From a virus: a stretch of DNA of 56,290 nucleotides. Each line of letters opens with the position of its first letter. Position 1 is the stretch's first letter. Below are positions 32,135 to 43,163 of the stretch, piece by piece. A model generated the notes under the pieces. That model saw only the letters and a program-made list of their open reading frames with translations. It was not told where the DNA came from and did not search any database. The position numbers were made by a program, and so were the translations under genes. Location: positions 1-56,290 of the IMG/VR virus record IMGVR_UViG_3300030104_005137; one strand, 5' to 3'.

Positions 32135-34101
32135 TGGCAGTAACAATTGACTACTTTGTAAGAACAGGGCAAGCTCAAGCTGCTTTGAATCAGTTACAAA
32201 ACAGAATGATGTTGACATCGACTGCAATATCATCTGGAGCAAGATTAGCAGATACAGCACTTATGGCTGTTTCCGCCTCTTTTGTTGCAATGGGAGCTGG
32301 TGCTTTTGTAGCATATAATGCAGTTAAACAGTTTCAAGAATCTCTTATGACTGTACGTGCTTTAGGTGGAGTCACCGAAGCACAGATGTTCGACCTAGCT
32401 GATTCTATCAACGAAGTTGCTATGCAGTTTGGTGTATCTGGTGAAGAGATAGCCGAAGGTGCGGTTATGTTATCTAAAGCTGGTTTAACAGTAGAACAGA
32501 TAAATGAATCTATTGGAGCAATGACTGCCCTATCTAAGGCAAATGGAATTGCCTTTGAAGAAGCTGCACGTATGACTGTATTCGCTGTTAATACGTTCGG
32601 CAAAGAGTTTAGTGAAGCTACTGAGTTAATGGATGCTATGCAGGTAGCAACGCAAGAATCTATTTTAGATATCGGTGACTTACAGAAAGCATTTGCATTT
32701 GCAGGTTCTACAGCAGTTATGTCAGGCGTAAGTTTCGAGCAATTAGTATCTATAATGGCAGTTCTATCTAACCGTGCGTTAGAAGCTGGTATCAGTGCAC
32801 GTTCTGTAAACAAGATGTTCTTAGATATGATAATGAACACTGACGAACTTCAAGAGTTTATGAACAGTATGGGTATGACTTTCCAAATCATACGTGATGG
32901 TAAGTTAGACATTGACGCACTTATGCAAGCATTTGCTGGTGAACAACTAACGTTGGATATGCTTCAGTCTGCCTCAGACGTGTTTACTGTACGTGCGTTA
33001 CGTTCGTTTGGTTTATTACTAGGTGCTGCAGATGAATATAATGTTATGCTCGCCAACGTAACTAACTCACAAGGAGCATTACAAGAAGTTGTAGCAATAC
33101 AGATGCAATCGTTTACGGCAATGTTCGCCAAGTTGCGTCAAGAGTTATTAGCTCCATTACGTTCGCCTGAAGTTATAGAACAAGTTGGTATAATGGTTGA
33201 CAGATTTATTGTAATGTTTCAAACATTAAAACCAGATTTACTTAGCGCAGTTTTAACTGGACTATCGGGGTTCAGTGATGTAATTAGTTCAGACTCATTT
33301 ATCGGTGCACTTAAATTTATGGGAGATGCTTTATTAACTATATTCCAGGCATTTAGATTTATTTCTGAAATAGCTACTGGCCCAGCGGGAATTTTCTTAA
33401 AGCTTGCTATTGCATTTAAATTTGCTCAGGTTGCTTTATTCCCATTGGTAATGTTAACGCAACAAGCAGAAAGGTCAATGGTGCAGCAAAATATACAGTA
33501 TGATTTATTAAAAGTAAAAATGCTTGAAAGTAGTGCGGCCTCTCATATGTATGCGGTTCAACTAGAATTTCAGATATTACAAACACAAAGAGTTATGACC
33601 GCTACTGGACTACTGTTAAATGCTATGGGTTCTATGATAGGTATGGGTATGGTCTTAGGCTCTATTGATAATCCAATGATTGCGTTCTTTGTATTATTGA
33701 CAAGCGTTATACAGACTGCTATCACGGCAATGATGGTATTTAATGCATTAGAAGCTTCAAAAATGGGTGGTCCTTCCGCTCCAGTAATATTCGCTGGAAT
33801 GTTGGGATTACAATTAGCGACAGCTGCAGCATTTCACGCATCTAGAAAAGAACAAATATCAGAAATGGAAAATAACTTTGGAGTATATGACTCTGGAGGT
33901 ATGATAGCTGGTAGTAGACACCAGTTGGTTTATGTGGAACCAGGCGAAACAATAGTGCCAAAGACACAGAATATGTTAGGAGGAGGAATGACAGTAAACG
34001 TAGGAGATGTATACGCTCAGGATGGAACGGATTTCGCTAATAAATTAGCAGACGCATTACCATATGCATTAAGAAGGGTAAGCGATAGAGGTGGTATTTA
34101 A
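32134..34101 (+). CDS. tape measure protein (TP901 family), 655 aa
   Basis: The N-terminal 330 residues match TP901-type tape measures: VYNAVKQFQESLMTVRALGG-like start, FGVSGEEIAEGAVMLSKAGLTVEQI, MQVATQESILDIGDLQKAFAFAGS and SFEQLVSIMAVLSN. Hydrophobic segments near residues 420-440 and 510-545 fit the membrane-interacting parts released at DNA ejection. The C-terminal part ends YVEPGETIVPKTQNM, typical of tape measures. At about 0.15 nm per residue (the general rule) the tail would be near 100 nm. Confidence 0.9.
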   Translation: MAVTIDYFVRTGQAQAALNQLQNRMMLTSTAISSGARLADTALMAVSASFVAMGAGAFVAYNAVKQFQESLMTVRALGGVTEAQMFDLADSINEVAMQFGVSGEEIAEGAVMLSKAGLTVEQINESIGAMTALSKANGIAFEEAARMTVFAVNTFGKEFSEATELMDAMQVATQESILDIGDLQKAFAFAGSTAVMSGVSFEQLVSIMAVLSNRALEAGISARSVNKMFLDMIMNTDELQEFMNSMGMTFQIIRDGKLDIDALMQAFAGEQLTLDMLQSASDVFTVRALRSFGLLLGAADEYNVMLANVTNSQGALQEVVAIQMQSFTAMFAKLRQELLAPLRSPEVIEQVGIMVDRFIVMFQTLKPDLLSAVLTGLSGFSDVISSDSFIGALKFMGDALLTIFQAFRFISEIATGPAGIFLKLAIAFKFAQVALFPLVMLTQQAERSMVQQNIQYDLLKVKMLESSAASHMYAVQLEFQILQTQRVMTATGLLLNAMGSMIGMGMVLGSIDNPMIAFFVLLTSVIQTAITAMMVFNALEASKMGGPSAPVIFAGMLGLQLATAAAFHASRKEQISEMENNFGVYDSGGMIAGSRHQLVYVEPGETIVPKTQNMLGGGMTVNVGDVYAQDGTDFANKLADALPYALRRVSDRGGI

Positions 34102-37100
34102 TGAGTAAACAAGCTTGGGATTTATATAATGAGATTATAAGTAAGGCTGACGATAGAGTTAGTAGCTCATCTGAAGTAAATGTTGTAATTCCGTTTCAGG
34201 GTAGTGGAAGTCCATCAACTGCACCAAGAGGTAATAGACCTACATCTACAGTTTATTATAGAAAAGCAGAATTGAGCTCAGGCGTAGGTTTAAAATCTAC
34301 ATTTGCTGATGTTGGGTTTGGTAACCAAGATAATGTTACAGTTACCGGCGGAAGTAGAAAAACTATATTTTACAGCACATATATAATACCACCTAAAGCT
34401 AACTTTGGTGAATCTCAATTGACAAATTTATATTCTGTATTACCTGTAACTGCAGTAACAAGAAAAGACTACACTACACAACCTAGATTAAAAATATGGA
34501 AAGGTAACAATAATAAATACACAGAAGGCGCTACCACAATTTTACCAAATACTGTATTAGCATTTATGTCTCACATTGATATGGAAGAAGATATCGTAGA
34601 AAATTTTGACGGTGGAAACCAAGATTATAATGTAACCAGAGTTGGTAACAGTACTGTGTTTGAACAAGATGCTTATATACCAGCAGAATGGGCCTGGAAT
34701 AATATGGATATAACTTCTAAACTTCATTTCGATAAAGACGAATTTTTAGACGAACATTGTGAAACTCAGCCTAATAACACTGGAGTTGGCACAGAAAAGA
34801 TATGCAAAGTTCAGGAAAGAACACAATATATTAGTGGTATAGTATCAGGATTTGTGCACGGATTAGCAGCAGTTGGAGGATATAATGGAGGTTTCGGTAA
34901 AGAAAATTACACACAATATATTGCAACTAAAAATTCAGGTTGGAAATCTGCAGACCCTACTTGGTCATATGAAAAACTAGAGGACGCTGGTTACCCACTT
35001 TACTCTTATAAAACAGTGGTTAATGAAGATATAACTTCTAGCACTGATATAAATATAAACAACAGTTTATTCGAAGTTTTTAATAATAACAATCCGTGGA
35101 AAGACAGTGAAGGTAAAGATTTATTTGTAGCTAGCGCTCAATACAGCAAAGAAAAAGTTTTTAGTGGTGCATATTCAGCTAAGTTAAGAACATTATACAC
35201 TAATACTACATTAAAAACAAGTGGAGAATTTCCAGACTTATTGGATAGTGGTGCAACAAATAGGCAAGAAGTAATGATGCAGTATGGACCAATGCCAATG
35301 CCTACTGCATTAGACTTTGAAGATTCTGGTACAAATCAAACTGCATATAGAATTTCTTGGGATATGAATATAGACCAGTTAGCTCCAGCTTGGAATGATG
35401 GTACAAGTGGAATTGATGAAGACAGGATGGCAAGAGCAATTTGTGTAACATTATCGGATGTAAAATACACAAAAGAAGACGGAACGCTCTATGATTGGAT
35501 AAAAGCAAAGCAGGCAGGCACAGATGAGTTTGCTTATTTCTTTGTTTGGAAAACAACACAAAATTCTGATAATGCTGCTGACGCAGACCATTCTATAGTG
35601 TGTATGGGAAATGACGACAGTACAACTTTGGGAACTGATTTTTGGGAAGACGATGGTACTAACAAAATGATTAAAGTTAAGACTGGAGTAGACCCATTTT
35701 CAACTGCAGGTAAGGGACACACTAAACCAGCAGGTATTCCAGCAGGAGAATGGTTACATTGGGATATTACTACATTACCTTCTTTTGTTGGTTACAGAGT
35801 AAGATGCAATAGATTATCCGCAGCTAATGAGGAAGAATTACTTGCTAGTTTTCAAATGAAAGGTGTTACAGATGATTATATGGACTCTCTTGATGATTGG
35901 ACTCCTTATATTCAATTTTGGTTAGTTAACTATCCAGCAGATACTGCTGAGAATATATATAGTTCACTCGAAGATACTGAAAGTGCTGTATTTATCGATA
36001 ACTTTAGAATATCTAATAGTAACTACAAAATAGAAAATGCAACTATATGTGATGAAAATCCAACACGTGACCAGTTGTCTTTTGAATCTAACAAAGCAAG
36101 AAAGAATAACAACACCACGTTTGACGCACCACGTATTTTATCCTTAGGTGTCTTTGATGAGGCAATGTTTCCAGACGGAGAATTAAAAAATTATTTCTTT
36201 AATAATTTTGGAACTGCTAATGCTAACGATGCAAGCCCACTATCTGCATCTAGTACAGACGTTGCTTGGTCTGCATTTTCTTCTTCGGGAACTAGATTAA
36301 GTTTAGGATGGCCAATGGCGACGGGGACAAACGGAGTTCACACTGATAATTCAACTATGGCATTTACTGATGGTACGGGAACGAATGTGGGACTTACGGT
36401 CAACGGTACTATAGGAAGTCTTGCACATAGTGCAGGAACTGGAGCAGAGGTAGCTTGGACAGGTTCAGCTGGCAATGAAGGATTTTCTCAGCCGGGTATA
36501 TTACAGATAGATTACGACGATTCGGATTATACTGGGTTTACTAAAATTCAACGAGAAAATCACTTTGTAAAAGCAAGAGTAACTAAAATAATAGAGATTT
36601 CTACTACTAAATGTGTAGTTGAAGTAGATAAGCCAAATATATTTAGAATTCCAAGTACATCTACAACAGCAGCGGAACCATTTCAATTTAGATTGTATTT
36701 GCATAATGCAACATTTGGTACAGATGCTTCACCAACTAATGGTTTGCGAGATATGACATTAGAATCTATAAATGGAAGGAAGATAACTTTATTGGGCAAT
36801 GCAACTGTAGATGCTGATGGAGCTGATTTATTAACGACTGCTAATATGCCAGCTATATGTATTTCTCCATTAGCTTTTTGGATTTGTATGTATTATAAAT
36901 GGACTGACGGTACGGACGCTTTACCAAAGAGAACATATAGTTCAGTATGTTTAGTAAATAATGGCGTCGCTGCAGGTATATCATCAGGAAACTTTGGAGC
37001 TACTTGGAATGAAGATAAATTCAGTGATACTAGTACATATGACAATTCTTGGAGTTGGTCAAAAACTGAAAACTCAGCACTAAATGTCAAAACAGATTAT

Positions 37101-38435
37101 GGTTATGGAAGTTACGATAGCGAAACAAATAAAGGCGGCTATGCTTCTGTATTTTCTCCAAGTGCTTCTGCACCAACTGGTGCTGCTACAACTGGAGTAA
37201 ACTTTAATATAGCAGACATATCTGGAATTGTTTCAGCAGATGGTTTAAAACCAAATGACACATTTTCTTTAGCGGTTACACCAGCTGATGATATGCACGT
37301 TCACGAAATAACAGTAAATACAGATGACGCAAGTGCTGGTGTTAGACCATTTATACTTGCAGGTTTTACAGATTCTGTAGCTCCACCACCTACTTTTACG
37401 GCTGTTCCGTATGAAAATGACCCAACAAAAATTCAGTTTAATTGGGCAGTAAGTGGAAAGGATTGGTGGTATGGATTTATTATAGTAGATAGTGAACCAA
37501 TATTTAACAAATATCACAAAGTTGGTATGCATATGCCTAACTTCTTTACTTTAGAACAATATAATGGTAATAAAGATTTAGCAACTGGTACTGGCTCAGG
37601 TTTAAAATACTATAACTATATTGAAAATACTACAAATGATGTAGAATTAGATAGTACATTTGATGTAGATTTTGAAGGATTATGTGGTTTTACTCCAGCA
37701 TTTGATGGAGATGCTTATATTAGAGCAGACGCTGACCATATGGAAATAGAAGACCCTGGAAGTCCTGCACCACCTACAACTAATATGACAATAATGGGAC
37801 ATATACGAATATCTGCATTACCTAGTTCAGGTACAGGTGAGATAGTAACAATACAAGATGGTTCTAGTAATGTCGCATTTGAATTAGAAATTGGAACTAA
37901 TGGAGGATTAACCGCAACGGTAGCTCCTGGTAGTGGTACTGCAGTAGCCTTGACATCTGTCACAAGATTAGTACCAGATAATGAAACTCCGTACGCAGTC
38001 TGTGTAACATTAGACACTGAAGTTGCAAACGGTAATGTTAAGTTATTTATCAATGGACGTCTTGAAGACCAGTCTGGTGCACTAACGTCCGCAGGTAGTT
38101 CTGACAATTGGAAGTCTGGACAGAGTTGGGATGACCCATCTAACGGTTATGTTTACTTTGGTAACAACGACAGCAATGACGGATTTCAAGGAACAATAGA
38201 AGAATTTTTTATTTCACACAGAACTTTTTATCCAGTAATTGTAGAAGATGGTGTATTTGTTTTAGATAAAAATTTAAAAGAACTTGTAAGTGATTCTACA
38301 GGTTCGTCATTGTCCTACAATGCACGTATAATATTATGCGACTATCACAATATTTCTGGTAAAACTACTAGTGAAATATCTATGTCCCCACAAGTATCGT
38401 TTAGAAAGGCAGCGTTTGCCTTGAGAGGTGACTAA
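34101..38435 (+). CDS. large distal tail protein with C-terminal LamG domain, 1444 aa
   Basis: This follows the tape measure gene, where distal tail, tail tip or fibre proteins are encoded. The sequence is beta-rich with Asn, Thr and Asp. About residues 1196-1380 form a LamG-like domain (GFTPAFDGDAYIRAD...IRISALP...DGFQGTIEEFFIS). The middle contains several carbohydrate-binding-like beta sandwiches that I cannot name. It is probably a host-binding component of the tail tip. It is TAATG-coupled to the tape measure gene and the next gene. Confidence 0.68.
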   Translation: MSKQAWDLYNEIISKADDRVSSSSEVNVVIPFQGSGSPSTAPRGNRPTSTVYYRKAELSSGVGLKSTFADVGFGNQDNVTVTGGSRKTIFYSTYIIPPKANFGESQLTNLYSVLPVTAVTRKDYTTQPRLKIWKGNNNKYTEGATTILPNTVLAFMSHIDMEEDIVENFDGGNQDYNVTRVGNSTVFEQDAYIPAEWAWNNMDITSKLHFDKDEFLDEHCETQPNNTGVGTEKICKVQERTQYISGIVSGFVHGLAAVGGYNGGFGKENYTQYIATKNSGWKSADPTWSYEKLEDAGYPLYSYKTVVNEDITSSTDININNSLFEVFNNNNPWKDSEGKDLFVASAQYSKEKVFSGAYSAKLRTLYTNTTLKTSGEFPDLLDSGATNRQEVMMQYGPMPMPTALDFEDSGTNQTAYRISWDMNIDQLAPAWNDGTSGIDEDRMARAICVTLSDVKYTKEDGTLYDWIKAKQAGTDEFAYFFVWKTTQNSDNAADADHSIVCMGNDDSTTLGTDFWEDDGTNKMIKVKTGVDPFSTAGKGHTKPAGIPAGEWLHWDITTLPSFVGYRVRCNRLSAANEEELLASFQMKGVTDDYMDSLDDWTPYIQFWLVNYPADTAENIYSSLEDTESAVFIDNFRISNSNYKIENATICDENPTRDQLSFESNKARKNNNTTFDAPRILSLGVFDEAMFPDGELKNYFFNNFGTANANDASPLSASSTDVAWSAFSSSGTRLSLGWPMATGTNGVHTDNSTMAFTDGTGTNVGLTVNGTIGSLAHSAGTGAEVAWTGSAGNEGFSQPGILQIDYDDSDYTGFTKIQRENHFVKARVTKIIEISTTKCVVEVDKPNIFRIPSTSTTAAEPFQFRLYLHNATFGTDASPTNGLRDMTLESINGRKITLLGNATVDADGADLLTTANMPAICISPLAFWICMYYKWTDGTDALPKRTYSSVCLVNNGVAAGISSGNFGATWNEDKFSDTSTYDNSWSWSKTENSALNVKTDYGYGSYDSETNKGGYASVFSPSASAPTGAATTGVNFNIADISGIVSADGLKPNDTFSLAVTPADDMHVHEITVNTDDASAGVRPFILAGFTDSVAPPPTFTAVPYENDPTKIQFNWAVSGKDWWYGFIIVDSEPIFNKYHKVGMHMPNFFTLEQYNGNKDLATGTGSGLKYYNYIENTTNDVELDSTFDVDFEGLCGFTPAFDGDAYIRADADHMEIEDPGSPAPPTTNMTIMGHIRISALPSSGTGEIVTIQDGSSNVAFELEIGTNGGLTATVAPGSGTAVALTSVTRLVPDNETPYAVCVTLDTEVANGNVKLFINGRLEDQSGALTSAGSSDNWKSGQSWDDPSNGYVYFGNNDSNDGFQGTIEEFFISHRTFYPVIVEDGVFVLDKNLKELVSDSTGSSLSYNARIILCDYHNISGKTTSEISMSPQVSFRKAAFALRGD

Positions 38436-41400
38436 TGGTAGCAGACCCAAGTAATTATGTAATAAAAGTATATACGACTCGAGCACTAGCGGAAACAGGT
38501 GCAGATAATACAGCATTGGATGTCGATGCAGTAGCAACCGGCAAAATAGCAGGTTATCAAGATGACCAATATTATAAACAATATGAAAAATATTATTATA
38601 GAATAGAATTTAACGAACCAGCTATTGGAGTAGAAATTGATTGGGACGACGGAGAAGATAACTCACCCGAAAAATCAAATAGAGAACAAAAATTATTTAC
38701 ATTCCCCCGTATGCATATAGTTCTAGAGCATATATATACTAAGGCTGGTAGGTTTTTTCCTTTAATTAGAGCTATAAGTCCGAATGGATTTGTTTCTAAA
38801 TGGTATACTAGTTCTGACTCAAATAACGATTATTCAACATTAGACTCAGTGACTTTATCACAAGGACAAAATAATATCTCCATAGTAAGCGAAGATTCTA
38901 CTGCTGGTACTACCAGAAGAATACCTTACTTTGCGCCAACTATATTCCCACCAAAAGCAATATTAAAGACAGATAGAAAAACAATAATGTCTGGTATAGA
39001 GGGTGATAGTTTTGCAGGCGCTGCTGGAGGAGCTGATACGGTATTACCTAACGAGGTTTACGCGTGGCATTCTGCAGAATCCTTAACATATCCATCCTCT
39101 GCATTAAATGATGACGTAGAAGTTAAAGTTAAATATATGTCTACAGATGGGTATATAATAGAAGAAACTATAGATACTAAGTTTAGTGGCAATACAATGG
39201 CATTATCGAACCCAGTAAAGAAAATACTTAAAGCTGAATTAGTAAAAATGGCAACCTCAGGTAGCACTACTGCATTAGGACCAGGTGAAAGAGTATATCT
39301 TAGAGTTCCTAAGTATGGTGCAACTACTACTTTAATGGGAAGTGGAGCAGGTGCCCACGGAACTACTCCTATAACAGAAACAATTAATGGTTCTACTGGA
39401 CAGTTAGATACATACGTAGGAGCTCCAAGTTCTTATTGTATTACATTAAGACGCGGTCAATTAGCAGAAGCTTTAGATGATAGTGAGACTGCTATTGATG
39501 TCGATGATGGTACATTATTTGTCGCTACTGATAGAATATTAATAGACGCTGAAGTTATGACAGTAACTAACGTATCTACTAATACACTAACTGTAACTAG
39601 AGAAACAGATAATACGGATGCAGCTGTACACGCTGACGATTCTTCTGTGTACATATTATCACGAGGTAGTTTTAGTACAGCCTTTTTAGGAGCACACTTG
39701 TGGTCAAACAATGGAGTTGTTTCTGCCTTTGGAACCTCTCCTAAAATAGTTACTACTGGATTTTCAACTGCAAGTAGAAATAGATTTACAACAGCACACG
39801 GCTATAAGAGTATGACTAGTGCTACAGCTAGTAACGATGGAGGTAAATTTAAGTTTACACTCGCATCTGGTACACATCCATTTAGAGTTGGTTCGGTAAT
39901 TAGAATTTCAGTAAACGCCTCTGCTGTAGATGGTGCTGCAGTAGTAACGGCAGTAGCTGGTTCAAACGCATTTACTATCAACAAGGCTTGGGTTAATAAT
40001 AATATAGATGGTACTGACAATCAAGTCAGTGCAGCTGAAGCTTTTGCTGCATTAGCAGATGGCTTTGGTATTGAAACTAGTATGGGCGTAGACGCGGCAG
40101 CATCTCCAAGTAGATTAGGTACGTGGTTCGTGCCTGATTTTGACGAAGATACGAGCATTACGAACGTAAGTCAAGGATGGCCTATACAAGAATATCAGGA
40201 TTCTGCTTTCAGAACACAATATGACGCAAGTGAGTCTCGCACACGTTCGCCAAACCTTACCATACCAGAAAGTAATAGTAATTTATTTTTAGATGCGTCT
40301 AAAGGGTTTTCACAATCTACTACCGATTTAGATAATGCTACAGACAGGATAACTGCAAATAGTGTTAATAAATATATAGGTCAGTTAAGATATACGCAGT
40401 GTCCTTTTAGTACGTACGCAAACCCGTGGAATAAAACACGCTCGTACTTAGATGGTAACTTAGCTGCCACAGCGGACGGTCAAGATGGATTAGCAACTAA
40501 TAGATTTTATGATGATTATAAATTACTTAGGTTACAAGTTAAAGATGACCGCACAGGTGCTACAGATGCAGGTACAGGAAGTGGACCATTTTCACAATTA
40601 GAAAACTTTACTGATTATTCACAAGCTACAAATGCAGCTAAAAATTTATTTGATGAGTTAGACTATGTAAATTTATTACAATTTAGCAGTAATTCTGGTA
40701 CATCGTGGGCATCAAAAGAGGGAAATAATGACGATACTAGTGATGACGCTAGTGGTACATATCCATTATACGGTAACTTTCCTGGCTTTACATTAGTAGC
40801 AGGAGCTCACAGTGGAGGAGCTAAAAACTTTATTTTAATTACAAAAGAATTAGAAAAGTTTGATAGGATATATTTTAGTATGGCTAATCGTTTCGGTCAA
40901 GGTCAGGACCAACATACATCAGGAGATGATAGAGCTCAAGGTGGTAAAGTTAAATTAACAGTTTACTATACAGCAAGAGATAATGAATTAGGTCAAATAC
41001 ACTGGAAGCCACTAGAGTTTATAGATAAGACTACAGCTGGAATAGAAGATAGTTCTTTATATGTTTCAGGTCCGATAGCGTTTAATGCTCCTGGAGATTG
41101 GGAGAAAACTAAGAACAGTAGCATAACTTGGCCCGATTTTGTAGGAAGTAATGCTAATTGGACTATAGATTCTTATGGATTACTAATAGGTATTGCTTGG
41201 GAATCTACGGTAAGTTCTACTTTTGAAACTAATTCTCCTGCTATAAATTATCTATATCCTTACGATAATAAACACTCACAGCTGATAAAAGTTAATGACC
41301 CAATGCACGTAGATATATCTGACATAACAGTTACACAATCATTAAGTTTTACACGTAATGGTAAGTACGTACAGATAGATGATAGGTTCGGTAGAAGTGA

Positions 41401-41752
41401 ACTGAGAAAGATAGGAGCATCTGGAGGACGTATACGAATAGGAGGTGTAGCGTTCGGAGATTACAGTACATCTACAACTGGTGGATATACTTCTTTAAAG
41501 AAAATGCAGAAGTTCCAAAAAGAAGGAACCCCTCTCTTTTATGATTTACAAAGACCTAACGGTACATATATGAGATTCTTTGGTAAAGCCGTGTCTTTAG
41601 CTGAAGATGTTCCTACAAAACGTATGTCAAACAAATGGTCTATTGACTTCATAGTCACCCACGTTCTTGATTATGATTCGTCTGGAAACATAACTTCAGA
41701 TGGAATGATATCACTCGGAGGTAATATAGATGACAAACCAAAATATCTATAG
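38435..41752 (+). CDS. large tail-tip/baseplate protein, 1105 aa
   Basis: The C-terminal 120 residues (FGDYSTSTTGGYTSLKKMQKFQKEGTPLFYDLQRPNG) resemble small tail-tip assembly domains of phages. The N-terminal part (FNEPAIGVEIDWDDGEDN... HIVLEHIYTKAGRFFPLI) reads like a PKD-type or Ig-like domain. The centre contains a segment of the type ALDDSETAIDVDDGTLF-x-x-x-DRILIDAEVMTV found in fibre or hub-associated proteins of many phages. It overlaps the gpD-like gene by 23 bases. Confidence 0.65.
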   Translation: MVADPSNYVIKVYTTRALAETGADNTALDVDAVATGKIAGYQDDQYYKQYEKYYYRIEFNEPAIGVEIDWDDGEDNSPEKSNREQKLFTFPRMHIVLEHIYTKAGRFFPLIRAISPNGFVSKWYTSSDSNNDYSTLDSVTLSQGQNNISIVSEDSTAGTTRRIPYFAPTIFPPKAILKTDRKTIMSGIEGDSFAGAAGGADTVLPNEVYAWHSAESLTYPSSALNDDVEVKVKYMSTDGYIIEETIDTKFSGNTMALSNPVKKILKAELVKMATSGSTTALGPGERVYLRVPKYGATTTLMGSGAGAHGTTPITETINGSTGQLDTYVGAPSSYCITLRRGQLAEALDDSETAIDVDDGTLFVATDRILIDAEVMTVTNVSTNTLTVTRETDNTDAAVHADDSSVYILSRGSFSTAFLGAHLWSNNGVVSAFGTSPKIVTTGFSTASRNRFTTAHGYKSMTSATASNDGGKFKFTLASGTHPFRVGSVIRISVNASAVDGAAVVTAVAGSNAFTINKAWVNNNIDGTDNQVSAAEAFAALADGFGIETSMGVDAAASPSRLGTWFVPDFDEDTSITNVSQGWPIQEYQDSAFRTQYDASESRTRSPNLTIPESNSNLFLDASKGFSQSTTDLDNATDRITANSVNKYIGQLRYTQCPFSTYANPWNKTRSYLDGNLAATADGQDGLATNRFYDDYKLLRLQVKDDRTGATDAGTGSGPFSQLENFTDYSQATNAAKNLFDELDYVNLLQFSSNSGTSWASKEGNNDDTSDDASGTYPLYGNFPGFTLVAGAHSGGAKNFILITKELEKFDRIYFSMANRFGQGQDQHTSGDDRAQGGKVKLTVYYTARDNELGQIHWKPLEFIDKTTAGIEDSSLYVSGPIAFNAPGDWEKTKNSSITWPDFVGSNANWTIDSYGLLIGIAWESTVSSTFETNSPAINYLYPYDNKHSQLIKVNDPMHVDISDITVTQSLSFTRNGKYVQIDDRFGRSELRKIGASGGRIRIGGVAFGDYSTSTTGGYTSLKKMQKFQKEGTPLFYDLQRPNGTYMRFFGKAVSLAEDVPTKRMSNKWSIDFIVTHVLDYDSSGNITSDGMISLGGNIDDKPKYL

Positions 41753-42761
41753 TACACCTAAGATTGTTATAGAAGGTCAAATAATAAATAGTGTATTAAA
41801 TATTAGTTATAATAATCCAGGTAATAACCAATTATCATCTATTAATTTTACTATACAAGACCCCGAATATATAAACGCTAGATTACTAAACCGGGAAGTA
41901 GAATTTTTTATTAATGAGGGCGGTGCAGAATCTACATCTATATTTGTAGGATTTATAAGGGATGTCAAACCGTCCGACTCATCAGTTCAGGTAACTGCAT
42001 ACGATTGTCGTACATTTATAGCTAGTAGAGAATCTACTCCAATTGTTATGACAGATAAACAAAATTATGATGGATATACCGCAGTTCAGTTTTTAGCTGA
42101 CGTAATCAAAGAAACGGGAGTTGATATATCATTAGATATGTTAAGTGAGACATCTCCGCCTATACCAATGCGCGGGTTAAGAAATAGAAATGAGACAGCA
42201 TACTCAGTATTTACAAACCTATTGTCTAGAATAACTGACGATGATGACCCCCGGGACCCCCTAAATTACGTTGTAGACGTTGTAGGTAAAAGTATAGTTG
42301 TTACTAAAAAAAGAGTAAAAGGCGGTACAGGAATTAGGTTTAGTAGAAACGATGGTATAATTAGTATGCAAGTAAATAGACGAGCACCAATCACAAAGGC
42401 AACTGTCTACGGTGATAATAACTCGTCAGGTACATTCGAGATAGGAAACTCTCCTACAGGTTCTATTGGGACATCTATAACAGATAATCGTTTTAAAAAC
42501 AATGCAGAATGTACAGAGGCGGCTATACGATTAGTTATGGCCGAAAGAAATGAAATCGATGAAATAGACATACAAGTATCTAAAGGGTATGATTTAGGTT
42601 TAAACAATGTTGTTTACTTAGATGTTGATGATATGGATGTTCGTGGAGAACATAGAATATCATCTAAAAGAATACAGGTATCAAGTGAAGGTATATCATA
42701 CGCACTTGGTTTAGATAAACTTGGTCCAAGAACATCTGATTATATATTAAAAGGAGGATAG
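41730..42761 (+). CDS. gpD-like tail hub / late control D family protein, 343 aa
   Basis: The sequence resembles XkdQ/gpD hub proteins: an N-terminal beta barrel (INSVLNISYNNPGNNQLSSINFTIQDPEY), a central domain (YTAVQFLADVIKETGVDISLD), and C-terminal VYGDNNSSG...ISSKRIQVSSEGISYALGL with an S-H-x-I-x-G-like hub motif. Hub proteins close the distal tube and pass DNA. The start at 41730 with GGAGGTAATATAG lies inside the previous gene. It ends with GGAGGATAGGAA before the next gene. Confidence 0.7.
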   Translation: MTNQNIYSTPKIVIEGQIINSVLNISYNNPGNNQLSSINFTIQDPEYINARLLNREVEFFINEGGAESTSIFVGFIRDVKPSDSSVQVTAYDCRTFIASRESTPIVMTDKQNYDGYTAVQFLADVIKETGVDISLDMLSETSPPIPMRGLRNRNETAYSVFTNLLSRITDDDDPRDPLNYVVDVVGKSIVVTKKRVKGGTGIRFSRNDGIISMQVNRRAPITKATVYGDNNSSGTFEIGNSPTGSIGTSITDNRFKNNAECTEAAIRLVMAERNEIDEIDIQVSKGYDLGLNNVVYLDVDDMDVRGEHRISSKRIQVSSEGISYALGLDKLGPRTSDYILKGG

Positions 42762-42764
42762 GAA

Positions 42765-43163
42765 ATGGCACACGGAATACCAAATGAGGAATGGACAGAA
42801 AAGATTAAAGATGTAGGCTTAAAAAGCTCTGCAAAGATACACAAGGGAGACCCCTTCAAAGGAGTTATTATGAGCGGAAGTACATCTAAAGGGACTGACT
42901 CGGTTCGCCAACGTTCGTTTAGAAGCGATATGTTTGGATATACTCCCGATGAATGGGAGATATGTTTAGATATGGTGAATCTTAGAAAGAATGGTCACAC
43001 ATACGGACAGATAGCAAAGTATCTGAACGATAAAAGCATAACTACCAAGGTAGGTAGACAGTGGAATTATTTCACTGCGCGGTTTGTGACGCTTCGGACA
43101 GTTCAAGCCCTAACATTGAAAGATAGCGAGTCAAAGTATACCGAAGTTCTTGGTATAGAATAG
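42765..43163 (+). CDS. small HTH protein with recombinase-like motif, 132 aa
   Basis: Residues about 70-105 (LRKNGHTYGQIAKYLNDKSITTKVGRQWNYFTARFV) resemble the helix-turn-helix of serine-recombinase C-terminal domains or Hin-type DNA-binding modules (LNxxGIxTxxGxxW). There is no catalytic recombinase domain. It may be a DNA-binding regulator at the end of the late arm. The last 92 bases overlap the C-terminal codons of the primase on the other strand. Confidence 0.68.
   Translation: MAHGIPNEEWTEKIKDVGLKSSAKIHKGDPFKGVIMSGSTSKGTDSVRQRSFRSDMFGYTPDEWEICLDMVNLRKNGHTYGQIAKYLNDKSITTKVGRQWNYFTARFVTLRTVQALTLKDSESKYTEVLGIE

Noticed and set aside
32334-32840. 168-codon minus-strand open frame
   Set aside because: It is antisense to the conserved N-terminal part of the tape measure gene.
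42765-43163. Site-specific recombinase
   Set aside because: Only a helix-turn-helix resembling recombinase tails is visible; the catalytic serine or tyrosine domain is missing.
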